Assembly: GCA_030737835.1 (NCBI GenBank)
Contig: CM060851.1
Location: forward strand, 310,001-374,000
Reading direction: 5' to 3'
Origin: Acorus gramineus
Lineage: Eukaryota > Streptophyta > Magnoliopsida > Acorales > Acoraceae
DNA: 64,000 nucleotides
The notes below the pieces were generated by a model. The model did no database searches and was not told the origin of the DNA. It was given only the letters and a program-made list of their open reading frames with translations. Each line of letters starts with the position of its first letter. Position 1 is the stretch's first letter. Below, piece by piece: positions 1 to 12,401 of the stretch. A program made the translations under genes and the position numbers.

Positions 1-446
1 TTATCCCTAAATTATTTGATTTTGTTTTTAGCATCTAGAAAAGACTAAAAAGGAACATATCATTTAAATTTGAAGACTAAAATAAAAAAATAAAAAATCA
101 ATTCCTAAATAGGTACATTTACAGATACTGGAAACTTAGAAACCCAAAAAAAAAATTGCTAATGCATTTGGGCATAGTCATCCCACCCCCAGTTTCTTTG
201 ATCCCATCCCGACAAAGGAAAGAAGGGGAAAGAAATGAATGGGGTGGGTTTCAAGGAGTGGGGATAGTGTTTATCGGGGTGGAAGTAACCATGCCAAATA
301 CATTTATTAAGGATACAAGAATGATGTCCCCGGCCACCCCGAGATTTCACATGAAAGGAACCTGAAGAGTTCTTAGAATGCAAATATAATTATGACATGA
401 TAAGCAGGTAGTACAACAATGATATGAAAAATCATTTATTTCCATT

Positions 447-470
447 CCATCCATCCATCCATCCATCCAT
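447..470. repeat. (CCAT)6 microsatellite
   Basis: Six tandem CCAT units lie downstream of the ML-domain gene stop codon. I see no other feature in positions 1-607; part of it may be 3' UTR of that gene. Confidence 0.9.
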
Positions 471-607
471 CACAGAAGCACTGAAGATTCAAAGAACAGC
501 CTGATCATTGATGAGAAGTTCTGAAGTAAAACATACAAGATATGAGATATGTACGCCTACATCATATGGACGTCCCTTGTGGCAAGAGATTAGGTGTCTG
601 CTGGTGC

Positions 608-3600
608 TCAGCTCTCAGAGAGAGTAGAGCCGCGTTTAATTTTGAAATCAAAGGTGATGCATGTCAATTGGCTGCCATCTTTTGCATACAACCTCATCTT
701 AAGTGTGTATGGACCCTGGAAACACATCAGAGAGAAAGTCCATCAATTTTACAGCCTATGCCTTATGTTTGATTTATCATAAAATGCACCAAATTAACAA
801 TAAACTTGGTTGCCCAACATGTTAAGCATGTTCATCAAACCCGATACAAAATAACGATCGGGAATGCCATGCAAGCACACAAAGACTGAACACGCCTGAA
901 TGAAAAATTGAAATACTTCGACATATTCACTTCTGCAAGGAAGCACGGACAGGGAAAGATAATTTAATGGACCAAAGTCAATACAACACAAGGTTCAGAC
1001 AACCATTTTTTATATTTCATTGAATGCTTCGCAATGTTGGGCACTTGGGTACCCTAATGTGACTCATGTCACTCCAAACAATCAATTACACAAATGACTT
1101 AATGGAAAATTATCGATTTAGCATCAAGTATACCATTCGGATGCAAGGATATTAAGCCAATGCCATGGTTGCTATGGCTAGTGTGTCTAAAATAAGTTCA
1201 TAACATTTGCGGTTGAGAATCAAACCACAAAAAAATCAATTTAATCAGAAATAGAAAAGAGAGAAAAATGTTCATTCAGCAATGATAACAACAGATGCCA
1301 ATATTTGAGAAAAAAAAAAACCCATGCCAACATTTGTTTGCACAGGCGCAATGTCCTGGAATATTTGGATTACTATGAACAGAAAAAGAAATCTTTCCAA
1401 GGAAGCAGATTTATGTTGACAAATAATTGGATGAAGTTCTGGGCAGTCTTGAGACCTGGGGAATATTTTTTGACTGGATCGGTAGGCTTATGCCCTCATT
1501 TTATAAATAAGGAAAGAAGCTCAAAATAGTACACAAACAAAAAGAAAGGAAGAAAAACGGGGATCGGTCCCACAAAGAGGGACCATCCCGCTACGCACCC
1601 AAGAGCCTACTACTCCTCAATCAGTAGCTGATCCTTGAAAGGGAAACAGAACTTGCCCCCCTCCCCCCCAAAAAAAAAAAAAAATTTTTCCACCAGTCCT
1701 GAATATTCCTCACGGCCGACTCCCATATGTTCTCTGCATAAGCAGAGCTCCCCTTAAAAATCGTGTGGTTTCTAGTCAACCAAATGGACCAAAGCACAGC
1801 TGGTACAAACATCTGAGAGACTCTCGCTCTAACCCTGTGACCCCCCTGCCGCCTCATCTTCTTTCCCGCCTTAGACCTTGGGGAAATCTAACGTGGGGAT
1901 TTAGTTTTCTGGTAAATGGGGATGGGGACTTTCAGTTGAGTAGGCTCCAAGGCCGATTCTTGTGGGTCTTTTTATAATATTTTAATTTGCTTTGTTCCTG
2001 TGGAAATAAATTATCCCCACCTTTTAAAAAAGAATGCTAATACTCTAATTCGAAAAGAAAATTGTTCACATTACATAAGAACAAAATAAAAGAGGCATTT
2101 CTCATCCTAACAACAGCACTGTAGTGAATGCAGCAACAAGATTTGATGTGTCAGAGTATCATGTGAACAGCTAAAAAGCATATCACAAGAAACCGCATAA
2201 CTTCTCCAAATCTCATATACCAGAATGGTTCATGGATAAACATTCCTACATAATTGGTCCCCAGCACCATGTCCATTTTGATATAAAAAACATAGCACAT
2301 ATACAGAGAAAGACTGTTGAAACAAATTGCACTTTGTATTCAATTGGATTAAACAGATGTAGAGAAAGAGAGTGACTCACAGGTGGAGTGAATCCAGGCA
2401 AAGTCTGTTCATGGGAAAGCACGAAGTCGCCACCTGTAACTGGGCAAGATGTCTCTTTGCAGAGATCATGATTCTCACTGTGAATGGGCACCCCATAATA
2501 TGAAACCCCAATCTTCAAATTCCCTCCGGAGATTACTTTCTCTGCATCAGAATAAAGCAAGTTCAAATATCAGGAAGCTACAATATCAGACAACTAAATG
2601 AGGCCTTGAGTTAATCACTGTCATGTCTCTATAAGAATTCCTGGCTTCAACAATTGATAATCAACATGCAAGATTACCTTCACTTATAATCTTTTGTCAA
2701 TCAGAAACTTATTTTTAATTTCATAAGTACTCTTAGTCCTTTATGTGGGTGTGCTACCACAAAGTCAACAAGGGCCGATCAGTGACACAGTGACACTCAA
2801 TCAGTGCACAGATTGCAAAGCTATAAATCCAGACTAATTGGCTACTATTTAGTGTAGAACCAATGTGAAGAAAAGTCTGGCCAAGGAGGCAAGGACACAA
2901 CTGCTAGTTTGATAAATATAGCATTAAAAATAAGGATTATAGGTCACATACGATTGGCTCATTGCTGCTATGTTTTTCACAGGAGAGACAGGCTGTGTTA
3001 AATACATACATGGGTATCAAGTATCAACACACAGAATGAAAGCTCAATGGTTAAACTCTGTATAATCCATTGCTGCTATGTTTTTCACAGGAGACTAGCA
3101 AGTATATATCATACTACCATTAGACACAATGAGGAATGTGCATTAGGAAAATATCTATGGAATAAGGCTACCTAATTAGCATGTTGCTATGTTCAGATTA
3201 CTGAAGCACAATATAGTTACAACAACAAAAAGAGAGGTCAGAGGACAAAATGTACAATATGCCACTTCCAATACTCAAACTCCTACATTACCTGTCAAGA
3301 TGAAATTTATGAAAGGAAATGAATCACTCATTCAAGAAATGTCTTCCAGTTGGATCGAATACAAAAGCACACTCTATAGAACACGTTCACCGTTCCACAG
3401 TAAAGCTCTAGCAACCATTTTTAAAAGGACAGAGTAATATGATCCACAATTGATCTTCTCTATATTAACGTGTGATATGGACTTTACACCTCCCGATTTT
3501 CTTGTGTTGTACCCTAAAAAATTCTTCATTTTCCAAAAAATGCACTTTATATCATTAGGAAATGGAAATGCATCGATGTGATTATCCAATCTGAAATAGT

Positions 3601-4557
3601 TTCCAACATCATGGATCCTGCATGCACAGTTATAGATAGAGCTGCTCGTCCAAATGAAAGCCCCCAATAGGCCAATATTAAATAATTAAAACTAAGCTCA
3701 ATGAATTGCAATTCTAACTGAAGTCACAATGCAATCACATTGATGCTATTCGCTATCATTATCCCTGATCCTATCCAAAATTGATGATCCACTCACTTAA
3801 AAAAGCAATTAGGAAACTGTTTTGCAAGTAACATCAACGCAAGGTCATAATTGAAGGATACTAACACAAAATCGAATAAAACAAAAGAAAATGCACGAAA
3901 ACTAGGGATTGAATGATACCAGTAGACGCAGCTATTCTGAATTTAGCAACCTTGCCACTGACAACCGGATTGGGGGATATATCAACATCCTTCACCTTAA
4001 CTGCATAATCACTATTGTCTGCAACCAAAAGAAATGTGAATTTTATAAAATAGTCCAAACATCGGCTCCAGATATAAAAGCAACTCACTTAAATTATGAA
4101 AACATACTAAAAAAATCATCCTTTACAAACACCCAAAAAAAAAATCACAAAATTTCCTTCTAGATCAACATACAAATTACTAATCGAATGAGAAATACAT
4201 AAATCAAAACATGAACCGTTCATCTCTAATTGAATGCCAAAAGAAAAAAAGTCCTATTCGAAAAGAAACCCCAAAAGGGTCGATTGTAATCACCCAATCA
4301 AAATCCCCAAATCAAAACACAGAGGGATTAACTCGGAAGGGACCCAACAAAAAAATCAAAACTTTTTCAACGCGCAAGCGTTGACCTCCTCACTAAAGAC
4401 AACGGATTCAATACGAACAAAGAGACAGAGAGAGAGAGAGAAAGAGAGGAGATTCACCGCAGTATTTGATATCCGTGGCGAGCGTCGAAGGGAGGACGAG
4501 AAGAGACGCCGCGATGAGGATGGGGAGAAGGGCCTTGTGGAGTCCAAGAAAACCCAT
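608..4557 (-). CDS. ML-domain (MD-2-related lipid recognition) secreted protein
   Basis: Four exons, read from the 5' end: 4557-4458, 4018-3920, 2541-2381 and 715-608, joining in frame to 155 aa. Residues 1-27 are a hydrophobic signal peptide (core LLPILIAASLLVLPS). The ML domain follows, with the family phrases VKDVDISPNPVVSGK, GVSYYGVPIHSE, LPGFTPP and LTCITFDF, and paired cysteines including C33. In the family these small beta-sandwich proteins bind sterols or phospholipids in the vacuolar/secretory lumen or apoplast. It resembles Arabidopsis At5g06480 and At3g11780 (recalled). The start is the only ATG giving a signal peptide. The exon splitting TAC TGC G|AC is confirmed by the restored YCDNSDY. 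Intron 3 is 1665 bp and contains two LINE scraps. Individual lipid ligand unknown. Confidence 0.9.
1340..1510 (+). mobile_element. LINE relic, C-terminal RT/zinc-binding tail fragment
   Basis: A plus-strand reading gives MSWNIWITMNRKRN then a stop. It resembles the WNIWITQNECVF segment of the LINE fragment at 22.2-22.4 kb, the typical C-terminal zf-RVT tail of plant non-LTR elements. It has decayed by stops and lies in intron 3 of the ML-domain gene, antisense to it. Confidence 0.45.
1640..1857 (-). mobile_element. LINE relic (zf-RVT tail)
   Basis: A minus-strand frame reads VPAVLWSIWLTRNHTIFKG...W..W, the conserved tail found after the reverse transcriptase of plant L1-type LINEs (W-x-I-W-x-x-R-N-x-x-x-F). 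It is a short fragment in intron 3 of the ML-domain gene, same orientation as the gene. A polyA/T tract near 1670 may mark an insertion edge. Confidence 0.6.
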
Positions 4558-4730
4558 GATCTCTTCTTCTCAAGAAGATCGAAAAAATCCAAGCTTTTCC
4601 CACTCTATGAGAAAAATTAGGATCTGTTAATCTCTTAAAATAAAAGAGAGAGAGAGAGAAAAAAAACCCTAGCTTTGGAAGAGACCTTGCTTGCGTTGGC
4701 GGGATTCTCGTGGTGGGTGTTTTTTTCTCT

Positions 4731-4742
4731 TATCATATAAAA
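4731..4742 (-). promoter_or_regulatory. TATA-like element of the ML-domain gene
   Basis: On the minus strand the sequence reads TTTTATATGATA about 175 bp before the ATG, followed by a CT-rich leader with a (CT)n run near 4645-4660. It is the only TATA-like motif in a plausible place; strength unknown. Confidence 0.35.
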
Positions 4743-6164
4743 GACGAAAATATAAAATATGAGAAACAAAAGAAGGAGATGCAGAGATATTGATGTTAGT
4801 CAGCCTGTCAAAAATAACAAAAATACCCTTTTCACTGTTGATTAACAATTTCACATTATATAAAAATTAATAATGTATTGAAAATATTAATGATATACTT
4901 GAAATATTTAATTATATATAAGAGAATTAACAATATGCTCAAAAAAATGGTCGAGGTATTTTTGATATACTAACATTATATTCGGTTCTAAGTTTTAAAG
5001 ATTTAAAGATAATTTTTAAGTATCTCAAGAATCTAAAAATAATTCATTCATGATCATAAGGCTTTAATTAATTTTTTCTTTATTTTTTTCAAGTTTTGCT
5101 GGTGACGTGTCATTGGGAGGAGTTGTCGCAGTTGAGGGGTATCTTTAGCTTCCATCAATAATTTGGACTGACTCATCATACCTAAAAAAATGATGATTGA
5201 TTAATCAGTTTGGTCAAATATTTACCAATAATGGATTTCTTAAGAATTTTGAATCAAATTTAATGGTTTTCTTGTATAACCCAAACATCTCAATAAAATT
5301 ATTTGAATCACTGTTATTCTCCCATCTTCATTATTAAATTAGATATTGAAATAATATTTATTTTTAATTTATCTTAATTTTAATAAATTTGAATGAGCTC
5401 ATAATTAATGGATAATTTTTTTTTAAATTAAGATTATTTATCCACAAAATTTTAACATTTTAGCAAACCAACCCTTAAAAGCTGAGTGGAGTAAATGAAG
5501 GGTAGGTGATCAACACTGATGAGTATAACATGATTTAATTTATATCTTTTTAAAAAATTTATACATATGAATATCTCCTCTGTGATTTACATTAAACACG
5601 TTTTCATTCTTTGAAAGCTTAGACTGGATTCCTTTATTTTCTATTACTTTTGTTTTTATTGGAATTATGAAATGGGTTGTCAGTAGTCATAGTGGAAGAC
5701 TGATACAGAAATGGCAGAGCATATTCTTCTGCTCAGAATATGCTCATTTTTGGGATTTATGTATACGCCCAGTCACTTTTTTTTAACCTATTTTATAACC
5801 TCATGTGTTATAATAATATAGTATATACTATATTATCATAATATATATGATATATAGATCTTATATGAGTATATGATCCAACTTTTTTTTTATTTTTTAT
5901 TATAAAAAAAATACATTAATATATCTCAATATATACTTCATTTCATATAACACACAATACACTTTAAAAGGCGAATGTATGATTTAAAAAAAAAAATGAA
6001 ATGAACTGCAATTAAGGCTGTGTATATCTTTTTCCTTTTATGTATTCAATCTCCTCGTCATGGGTTTTATTGGGGCCCAGTATCTTAGACGGGTCAAATC
6101 ACATGGCCCGATCCAGCCCATCCGCGATCTGGTTGTCATCCCTCTCTTTTACCCCCGTGACAGG

Positions 6165-6393
6165 GTTTGATTGCACAGTTGAACAATTTTTGTGTTTGTT
6201 GAAAACTTGTTTCTACAATCGTGCAACCAAATAGTTTTACTGTAGTAAATTCTTACAAACATATTTCAGACAAACAATACCCAAAATGTGCGATTTCCAA
6301 AAGCAGGGGGTGGGTGAACTTCCTGTAGATTCAGTTTAAAAACCCAAATTCCTGCTGAATCAATTTTGCAATCGCGCAACCAAACGCACTCTA
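6165..6393. mobile_element. MITE-like element with GTTTGGTTGC ends
   Basis: The left end reads GTTTGATTGCACAGTTG and the right end, inverted, reads GCGTTTGGTTGCGCGATTGC. A third inverted piece, CAATCGTGCAACCAAA, lies inside near 6208. The same end sequence recurs at 54207-54256 and near 63394, so this is a dispersed family. Boundaries are approximate and no target duplication was found. Confidence 0.45.
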
Positions 6394-6472
6394 AATTTAG
6401 CAGGATTGTAAAACTGGTTTTATGCTTTGTGCAAATGCTGAGTTTAAAACTAATTCTACATGAAGTTGTCTC

Positions 6473-6885
6473 CCTCCAGCTAGGGGTAGTAAACAAACTG
6501 AACTTTAACATGTTCAAGCTCGGCTCGTTTATAAACGAGGCAAAAAGCCTAAACGAGCATGGTATTCTTTTTCATTTTAAGATTTTTAGAGGTTTAAAAC
6601 AAAATTTTAACATAAATGAACCATGCTCATGAGCTTAAACGAGCATAACTTTGTATTGATTCAATGTTCTGATTTTACAAAGGAGTTGAGTCAAATTTCA
6701 ACTAAATTTTTATAACACAAACGAGTCGAATTTGAACACAAAATGAAACTCGATCTAGGTCCCGAGCTTAACCGAGCTTTAAAAATTGTTCAAGCTCGCT
6801 CATTTATCTAATTGAACGAGCCCGAACGAGCTCATACCGAATCGAGCCCGAGCGACTTGGTTTGTTTACCAGCCCTACCTCCAAC
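6473..6885. mobile_element. hAT-type MITE, copy 1, with 8-bp target duplication
   Basis: The element occupies 6481-6877. It starts TAGGGGTAGTAAACAAAC and its end, inverted, reads TAGGGCTGGTAAACAAAC. The interior is full of GAGCTCG / CGAACGAGC words. It is flanked by CCTCCAGC (6473-6480) and CCTCCAAC (6878-6885), an 8-bp duplication with one mismatch, as expected for hAT transposition. At 397 bp it has no coding capacity. A second copy is at 24309-24770. Confidence 0.8.
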
Positions 6886-7823
6886 GTCAGATAAGATTCT
6901 TCGACCTGCTGGTTGGACGATCCATTAAAGAAACGACCACGAGATGCCAATTCGGGAGGGGGTGTGCCCTAGTAGCACTGTCCTCGAGGGGGTCAAACTC
7001 GCGATTAACCTTTGGGGCACCTCGTGCCGCGACAAGCCCGGTCTGTGTCCCCTACTCGAAGGGTTGTACGGGCTATGATACTCGCAAAGCAGATCTAGCC
7101 CTGGGTCGTTGAGGCGGATCAGGCGACTCGTCAACCCGTTTATGAAGGATACTTGTTCCTAGGTCTCGTGTGAGATTTTTCCTCCACAATCATCAAAGGT
7201 AGAAACATCGTGTATTAGTGAAATTTTGTAAAATATAACATCGATTATTAGTGATCATAAAAAAAATTTAAGGGGAATTTTTTTTTATTTTATGAGAAGG
7301 TTGGCTTTCACCCTAACATATATAGAAGAGAGAAAGCCCAAAACAAGGATTACAAGAACACCCTTGAGAGAAAGCACAAAAGCAAAAAACATAGAATCCT
7401 ATTGAGACATTAATTAAACTGATGGATCTTTTGTTTTTCAATTTATATTTTAGTGACATTTCAAGTGCAAGGAGCCCCACAGCGAGGCTAGCCCAATTCT
7501 TATTTTATGGGCTATTCTGGTCTTAGAATAAAGAGTGTTGATCCACGCAGTCCGTTTTTACAACCCGTTTTATAACCCATACGTTGTGATAATAAATTTT
7601 AAGGGATAAAAAATTCATTAATTTTGTTCGTATTCACATTTATCAAAATTGGAACAAACAAAAAGTGGGAATAAACGCAATTTCAATATTTAGGTGGAAC
7701 AAAATATCCCTATTTTCATTCAAAATTAGAACTATTGGTCGCAATTTATCCCAATTATTTTTTATACCAAACGGAAATAAATTGTCATCCCACTCATTTA
7801 TACCTATAATTACCCCACTTATC

Positions 7824-10747
7824 TCATTGCCAAATTATACGAGCATCGCGTGAGGCCCTATAAAGCAGAGAGATACGCTCACGCACCTGTTTCACATGCT
7901 CTGCCTCCATGCCATATCCAAGAATGAAATAGATCTTCTCCAAAACGACGGCAGTCCGCAATAAGAATTCAACTAACTGGATCTCTTCCTCAATCCCTGA
8001 GAGAAACCACATATTGATCTCCTTCAGATGATTCAATGCATAACGCCCATCTATAGCACAAGTTCTACCATTTCTTTTGTCACCGGTATAGAAGATCTGC
8101 AGCAATAATAAAAAAAAAAAATGCTCACTATATTCCATATGCAGGATGGAATCACAGTAAAAATAACTTTAGCATCTTCCTCCAAAAAACAAAAAACAAA
8201 AAAAGAAAAGGAAAAAAGAAGCTATTAGCATATAACTCACCCCAATGTTATCTAGGTGTCGGAAGTGTTGAAGACCATCAGCTATGATACCATTTGTGAG
8301 CTCTACACTCTGTGATGGAATATACAGGTTCAATGACTTCACATTATCAAACATACCGGGGAAGCGCTCCAAATCAAAGTCATTGACATACTTCATATCA
8401 ATGCAGAAAGAAAGAATGAATTATTAGGCAAAACCACAAAAAAAGAAAGGCATGCAGAAATGAAATTTATAAATTCGTTGGAAGCTCAATCGCATACCTT
8501 GAAAATATCTACAGCATGCTCTGAACACACAGACATATGAAATCTTTCGAGAACGACTGCGCTCCTTAATAGAAGCTTGAGCAACTGCATCCCCGCCTCT
8601 TCAGGGCAGAAACTTCTCACCTGGATCGTCTTCAGATGATTCAATGAATAATACCCTTCCATAGCACCAGTGATCGCCATGCCATTTCTTTGTTCTTCCA
8701 AATGATTGTACTGCAGCCATTTATGCTCATTAATTAGATCAAGCCCAATAAAGATGAAACTAAATAAGAGAGAGAACCCACCTCGATTGAGAGATTTTCT
8801 AGATGCTGAAAATGTCGAAGACCGGCAACAATGGCAACAACGGTACCATATGTGGGCTTTCCACTATGTGACCGAAGACGGTCACAAAGATGCAGATTCA
8901 ATGACTTGATGTTGTTGAACAGACCTGGAAAACACTTGAAATCAATGTCCACGAGGTACTTCGCAGGGAACTTGGAGAGTTCTTCTAGACATCGAAAGTA
9001 TCGAAGGCCTGCGATTATGGTACCATTTATGGGCTCTTCAAAATTTTCCAGATTCAATGATTTCACATCATCAAACAGACCAGGGAAGCGCTCAAAGTCA
9101 TGGTCGCCGAAATCAAGATCATCCAGACTCTTCATATCCATACAAAGGGGAAAAATCGGAGATTATTAGATAAGCAAGATGTGGTTGGCACATGTTTGGC
9201 ACCTTGACCAAGATAAGCAAGATAAGCATTAGTCCTATGGGCACATGTTTGGCACCTTGAGAATCTCTAGACTTTGATGTGATAGCATGGGCACATGGAA
9301 CTTTTCAAGAACAACCGCTCTGCGTAATAGAAACTTGATTAACTGCATCCCAGCCTTTCTTGGGGAGAAGTACATAACATTGATGGTCTTCAAATGATTC
9401 AATGGATGATACTCATCTATAACACAAGTCGTGGTTTCGAAATCGTCGCGCAAAGGTGGGAACTGCAGCCAAATAGCCAATAATGTGTAAACTAAATAAA
9501 ACATGCTCGAAATTCATCTTAATCCAAGCAAATGCAAAGCTATACTATAAAAAGATCAGAATAAACCCACCATAATCCAGAGCTTTTCAACGCATGGAAA
9601 GTGTCGAAGGCCTTCAATGAGGGTGCGATATGGGGATTCTTTCTCATTATATAAGGGCGTAGCATCATACGTCGCATCCACATGCAACCGCTTCACATTA
9701 TCGAATAATAGACCAGGAGAACGATCAAGACCAAGAACAATTTCCTTTGCATAAATAACCAATCATTAGATAAATATTAAAAAATGATGAATGTTTTTCT
9801 TATTTAAAAAAATATAATATGATGATGTGCACCTTAAGAACAAGATCAAGGATGGTCAGGCTCTCTATACTCTGGACACTAGAAAAAACCGTCTCATTGA
9901 ATTGAAAGATGGGGTTTTTGCATTCGAGGTACATGAAAAACAGGGTCGCTTCTCGCAATACGGGTACTCCCTTCAGAGAGAGTGTCCCTCTGAAGAGTTT
10001 CAAGTGAAGTACCTGTAGTTCCACGGCCGGACCAAGCTCCACATCTCCATGTACACACACATCCAATGTCTTCAGCCTATACGCATTGCGTCCAGAGAGC
10101 ATGAGCCGACTGATATAGTCCACACGGATCGACTCCAATGGAGGGCATAAGTCCAACATGGACTCAAAATCTTTCTCAGATAGACAAACTTTACTCAAAG
10201 ACAGCGACTTTAGACACCCAAAATAACAATCTTTGAAAACGCCCCAAAAAGGGGTGCCCGGCCAAGGAAACCCAGAGAGACTACGTTGGTCCAGCGTCAA
10301 TGATCGAACCGATGAGAGGATTCGAAACAGAGAGAGAACCGATGGTCTGAATCGATCGCTGTTCAGGGTCCAGTGGCCATAGCCGTGTAAGCAGACGACG
10401 AGGTCTGTGACGGAGGAGAGACCGGCGGCGAAGGGGAGCCATTGATCGGGGATCGACGGGGTTGCTTTGCCGATGAAGAAGTCGAGGTGGAGGAGACGAA
10501 CGTGGGTTGGCTTGGAGAGGCGGAGGAGGCCATCGACGATGTTGATGTAGTATTGACAATGGCGACCCTTGTCGAAGCGGTCGCCGAGGATGGAGCGGAA
10601 GCAGTAGTCGAGGGTGAGGATGGAAGAGAAGAGGCCCCTCCATCGCTTGGAGAGGGACCTTGTTCGGACCCTCTCTTTGGTATTCAAAGAAGACAGGATT
10701 TGGTGTATGAGGGCGTCTGGTAATTCACTCAACCTATCTACCTCCAT
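7824..10747 (-). CDS. F-box/LRR protein with three FBD modules (FBD gene 1)
   Basis: Seven exons (5' to 3'): 10747-9833, 9744-9571, 9462-9256, 9129-8782, 8710-8498, 8390-8241, 8096-7824; every intron is phase 0; 759 aa. Residues 1-45 are an F-box (LSELPDALIHQILSSLNTKE...SKRW), so the protein is probably an SCF E3 ligase substrate receptor binding SKP1/ASK. Leucine-rich repeats fill the rest of exon 1. Exons 2, 4 and 6 encode LRR cassettes (DFERFPGLFDNVKSLNL...GLRHF..LEELS); exons 3, 5 and 7 encode FBD cassettes (NHLKTI..F....GMQLLKFLL..AVVLE). Only the last FBD carries the terminal RASRDARI motif. Usual family members have one LRR exon and one FBD exon (about 400-450 aa), so this is a lengthened form. 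Target unknown; joint gene model unverified by RNA. Confidence 0.85.
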
Positions 10748-12164
10748 TGATGGGTTGGTTTTTTTTTTCTTCTTTTAACAAAAAATAAAATAAAATAAAA
10801 AAAGGTCATAGGATTTTGGGGTGTTTAAATAAAGATGATTGGTTAATAATAGGAGGAGATTTACAGTTACACATAATCTCTCAAATTTATGGTTGTTGCT
10901 CTTTTATAGGATTATATAGAATAAATGTAGATATATGTGTTTTCATATGATATTGATATGTTTGAACTAGGGGGTATTGAACCCAACCTTATACTGTATC
11001 CTATATCCTATACTATATAAAAGAGAATAAGGCTGCGTTTGATTCGACTGAATGCTGAATTTAAGTGTTAAATTATTCAATGCTGATTATATAAGTACTA
11101 ATTATTTTATGCAGTTCAGATGATAAAAACTATTTAGTTCAACGAAAAATATAAGCACTTATTCATATAAGTATGTTTGGTTCATCACTTAACAGTAGTG
11201 TTTATTATAAGGGTATTTTGATCTATTTAATAAGTACTGAATGTTATTTTAATGTTTAGTTGAATATTTAAAAAACGTATTTATTTTTTAACTATTTCAA
11301 AAATATAAATTTGTTCATCGAAATATGTCTCACTTTAGAGAGTGAATATTTCACAAACTTGAATATTTAAAAAACGTACTCATTTTTGAACTATTTCAAA
11401 AATATGGATTTGTTTTCCAAAATATATGTTCCACTTTAGAGAGTGAATATTTCACGGTCTTGAATACTTAAAAAACGTGACAAAATATGAATTTGTTTCC
11501 CAAAATATATGCCCCACTTTAGAGAGTGAATATTTACAAAATATGCTTATTTTTTAACCATTTCAAAAATATGGATTTGTTTCATGAAATATATGCCTCA
11601 CTTTAGAAAGCGAATATTTTACAAACTTAAACCCAATAGCATTCATACGGTTGTAAATCATTTAATTCTACAATGATCATATTTTTTTTTCCTATCAATA
11701 AACATGAAAATACACTTCACCATATTATATCCAAACATTAATAAAAATTCAACTCATATAATGAAAACATGAAATTTTCATACTTATAAATGAATTTGAT
11801 ATCATAAATCATAAATCACCATAATTAAATCACTTGAAAAGTCTCCCAATTGTCACAAAACAATAATGCCTCCAACAACAGTAGCATGTTATCATCATTT
11901 CTAGTGTTCAGGAGTTGCATTGACAGAAGAGTACTAAAAATTTCAAAAGGCTACAGCAAAATTTATCAATCCCACAGGCATCATCTTCTCAACTGTAATG
12001 CCATAAATCATTGTGTAAGTAGCAATCTATCAATCATGCAGTGTTCCCAGAATATCATCTTCTCTGAATAGGTAGTACCTAAACAAATACAACAGGAAAA
12101 CCAATGCTATCATAATCACATTATTTCACATGGTGTTAAAAATAGAAATAACTGCAATAAGAAA
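10748..12164. other. Intergenic region upstream of FBD gene 1
   Basis: It contains an AT-rich tract, a MITE-like stretch beginning GCTGCGTTTGATTCGACTG near 11033, and the tandem array at 11260-11632. No gene recognised; short plus-strand frames near 11850-12070 look random. Confidence 0.6.
11260..11632. repeat. Tandem array of about 100-bp units (just under 4 copies)
   Basis: Units begin near 11260, 11359, 11460 and 11535. Each carries TTGAATATTTAAAAAACGT, an ATGGATTTGTTT-like block, and CACTTTAGAGAGTGAATATTT. The third unit is short (about 75 bp) through internal deletion. Copies differ at scattered bases, so the array is not new. No coding frame runs through it. Confidence 0.8.
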
Positions 12165-12320
12165 TGATAGTTTTAGATGATTCAATGCATGAATCTTGTT
12201 GCCAAGGATCTCTTTCTCCCACTCCCACCTGGTAGTGCCTCCATCTATAGCACAAGTTCTGTCATTTCTTCTGTTATCGGTGTATTGCAATCACATATGC
12301 TCACTATTATATCAGAAGCT
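12165..12320 (-). pseudogene. Fragment of an FBD gene terminal exon
   Basis: This closely matches the start of the last exon of FBD gene 2 (about 15408-15552). The minus strand reads IDGGTTRWEWEKEILGNKIHALNH. It shares the 16-17-residue insertion (TTRWELEKREILGNK-like) that is present in FBD gene 2 but absent from FBD gene 1, so it derives from a gene-2-type copy. Homology stops abruptly near 12165; the remainder of the gene is missing. Confidence 0.75.
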
Positions 12321-12401
12321 GTTTTTGTTGAAATAAACACAGTTTTCAAAGCACCTTTTATTCTAATCATGAAGGCATCTTTTCAATTAAGTGGGGGCTT
12401 G

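Larger units (their letters stand above)
4743..7823. other. Intergenic region between ML-domain and first FBD gene
   Basis: No coding sequence recognised. It holds AT-rich DNA with a small palindrome around 5815-5870 (TATAGTATATACTATA-type), several GTTTGGTTGC-ended MITE pieces (6165-6393), a well-bounded hAT MITE (6481-6877), a GC-rich island of unknown origin (about 6895-7165) and a poly-T-headed insertion near 7283. Confidence 0.7.

Noticed and set aside
10442-10723. 93-codon plus-strand frame rich in E, V and D
   Set aside because: It lies fully antisense to exon 1 of FBD gene 1 and its composition is explained by the complement of that coding sequence.
11260-11632. Tandem array as a CRISPR-like locus
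   Set aside because: Units are about 100 bp with no short identical repeats and unique spacers, in a plant nuclear context; it is an ordinary diverged tandem repeat.
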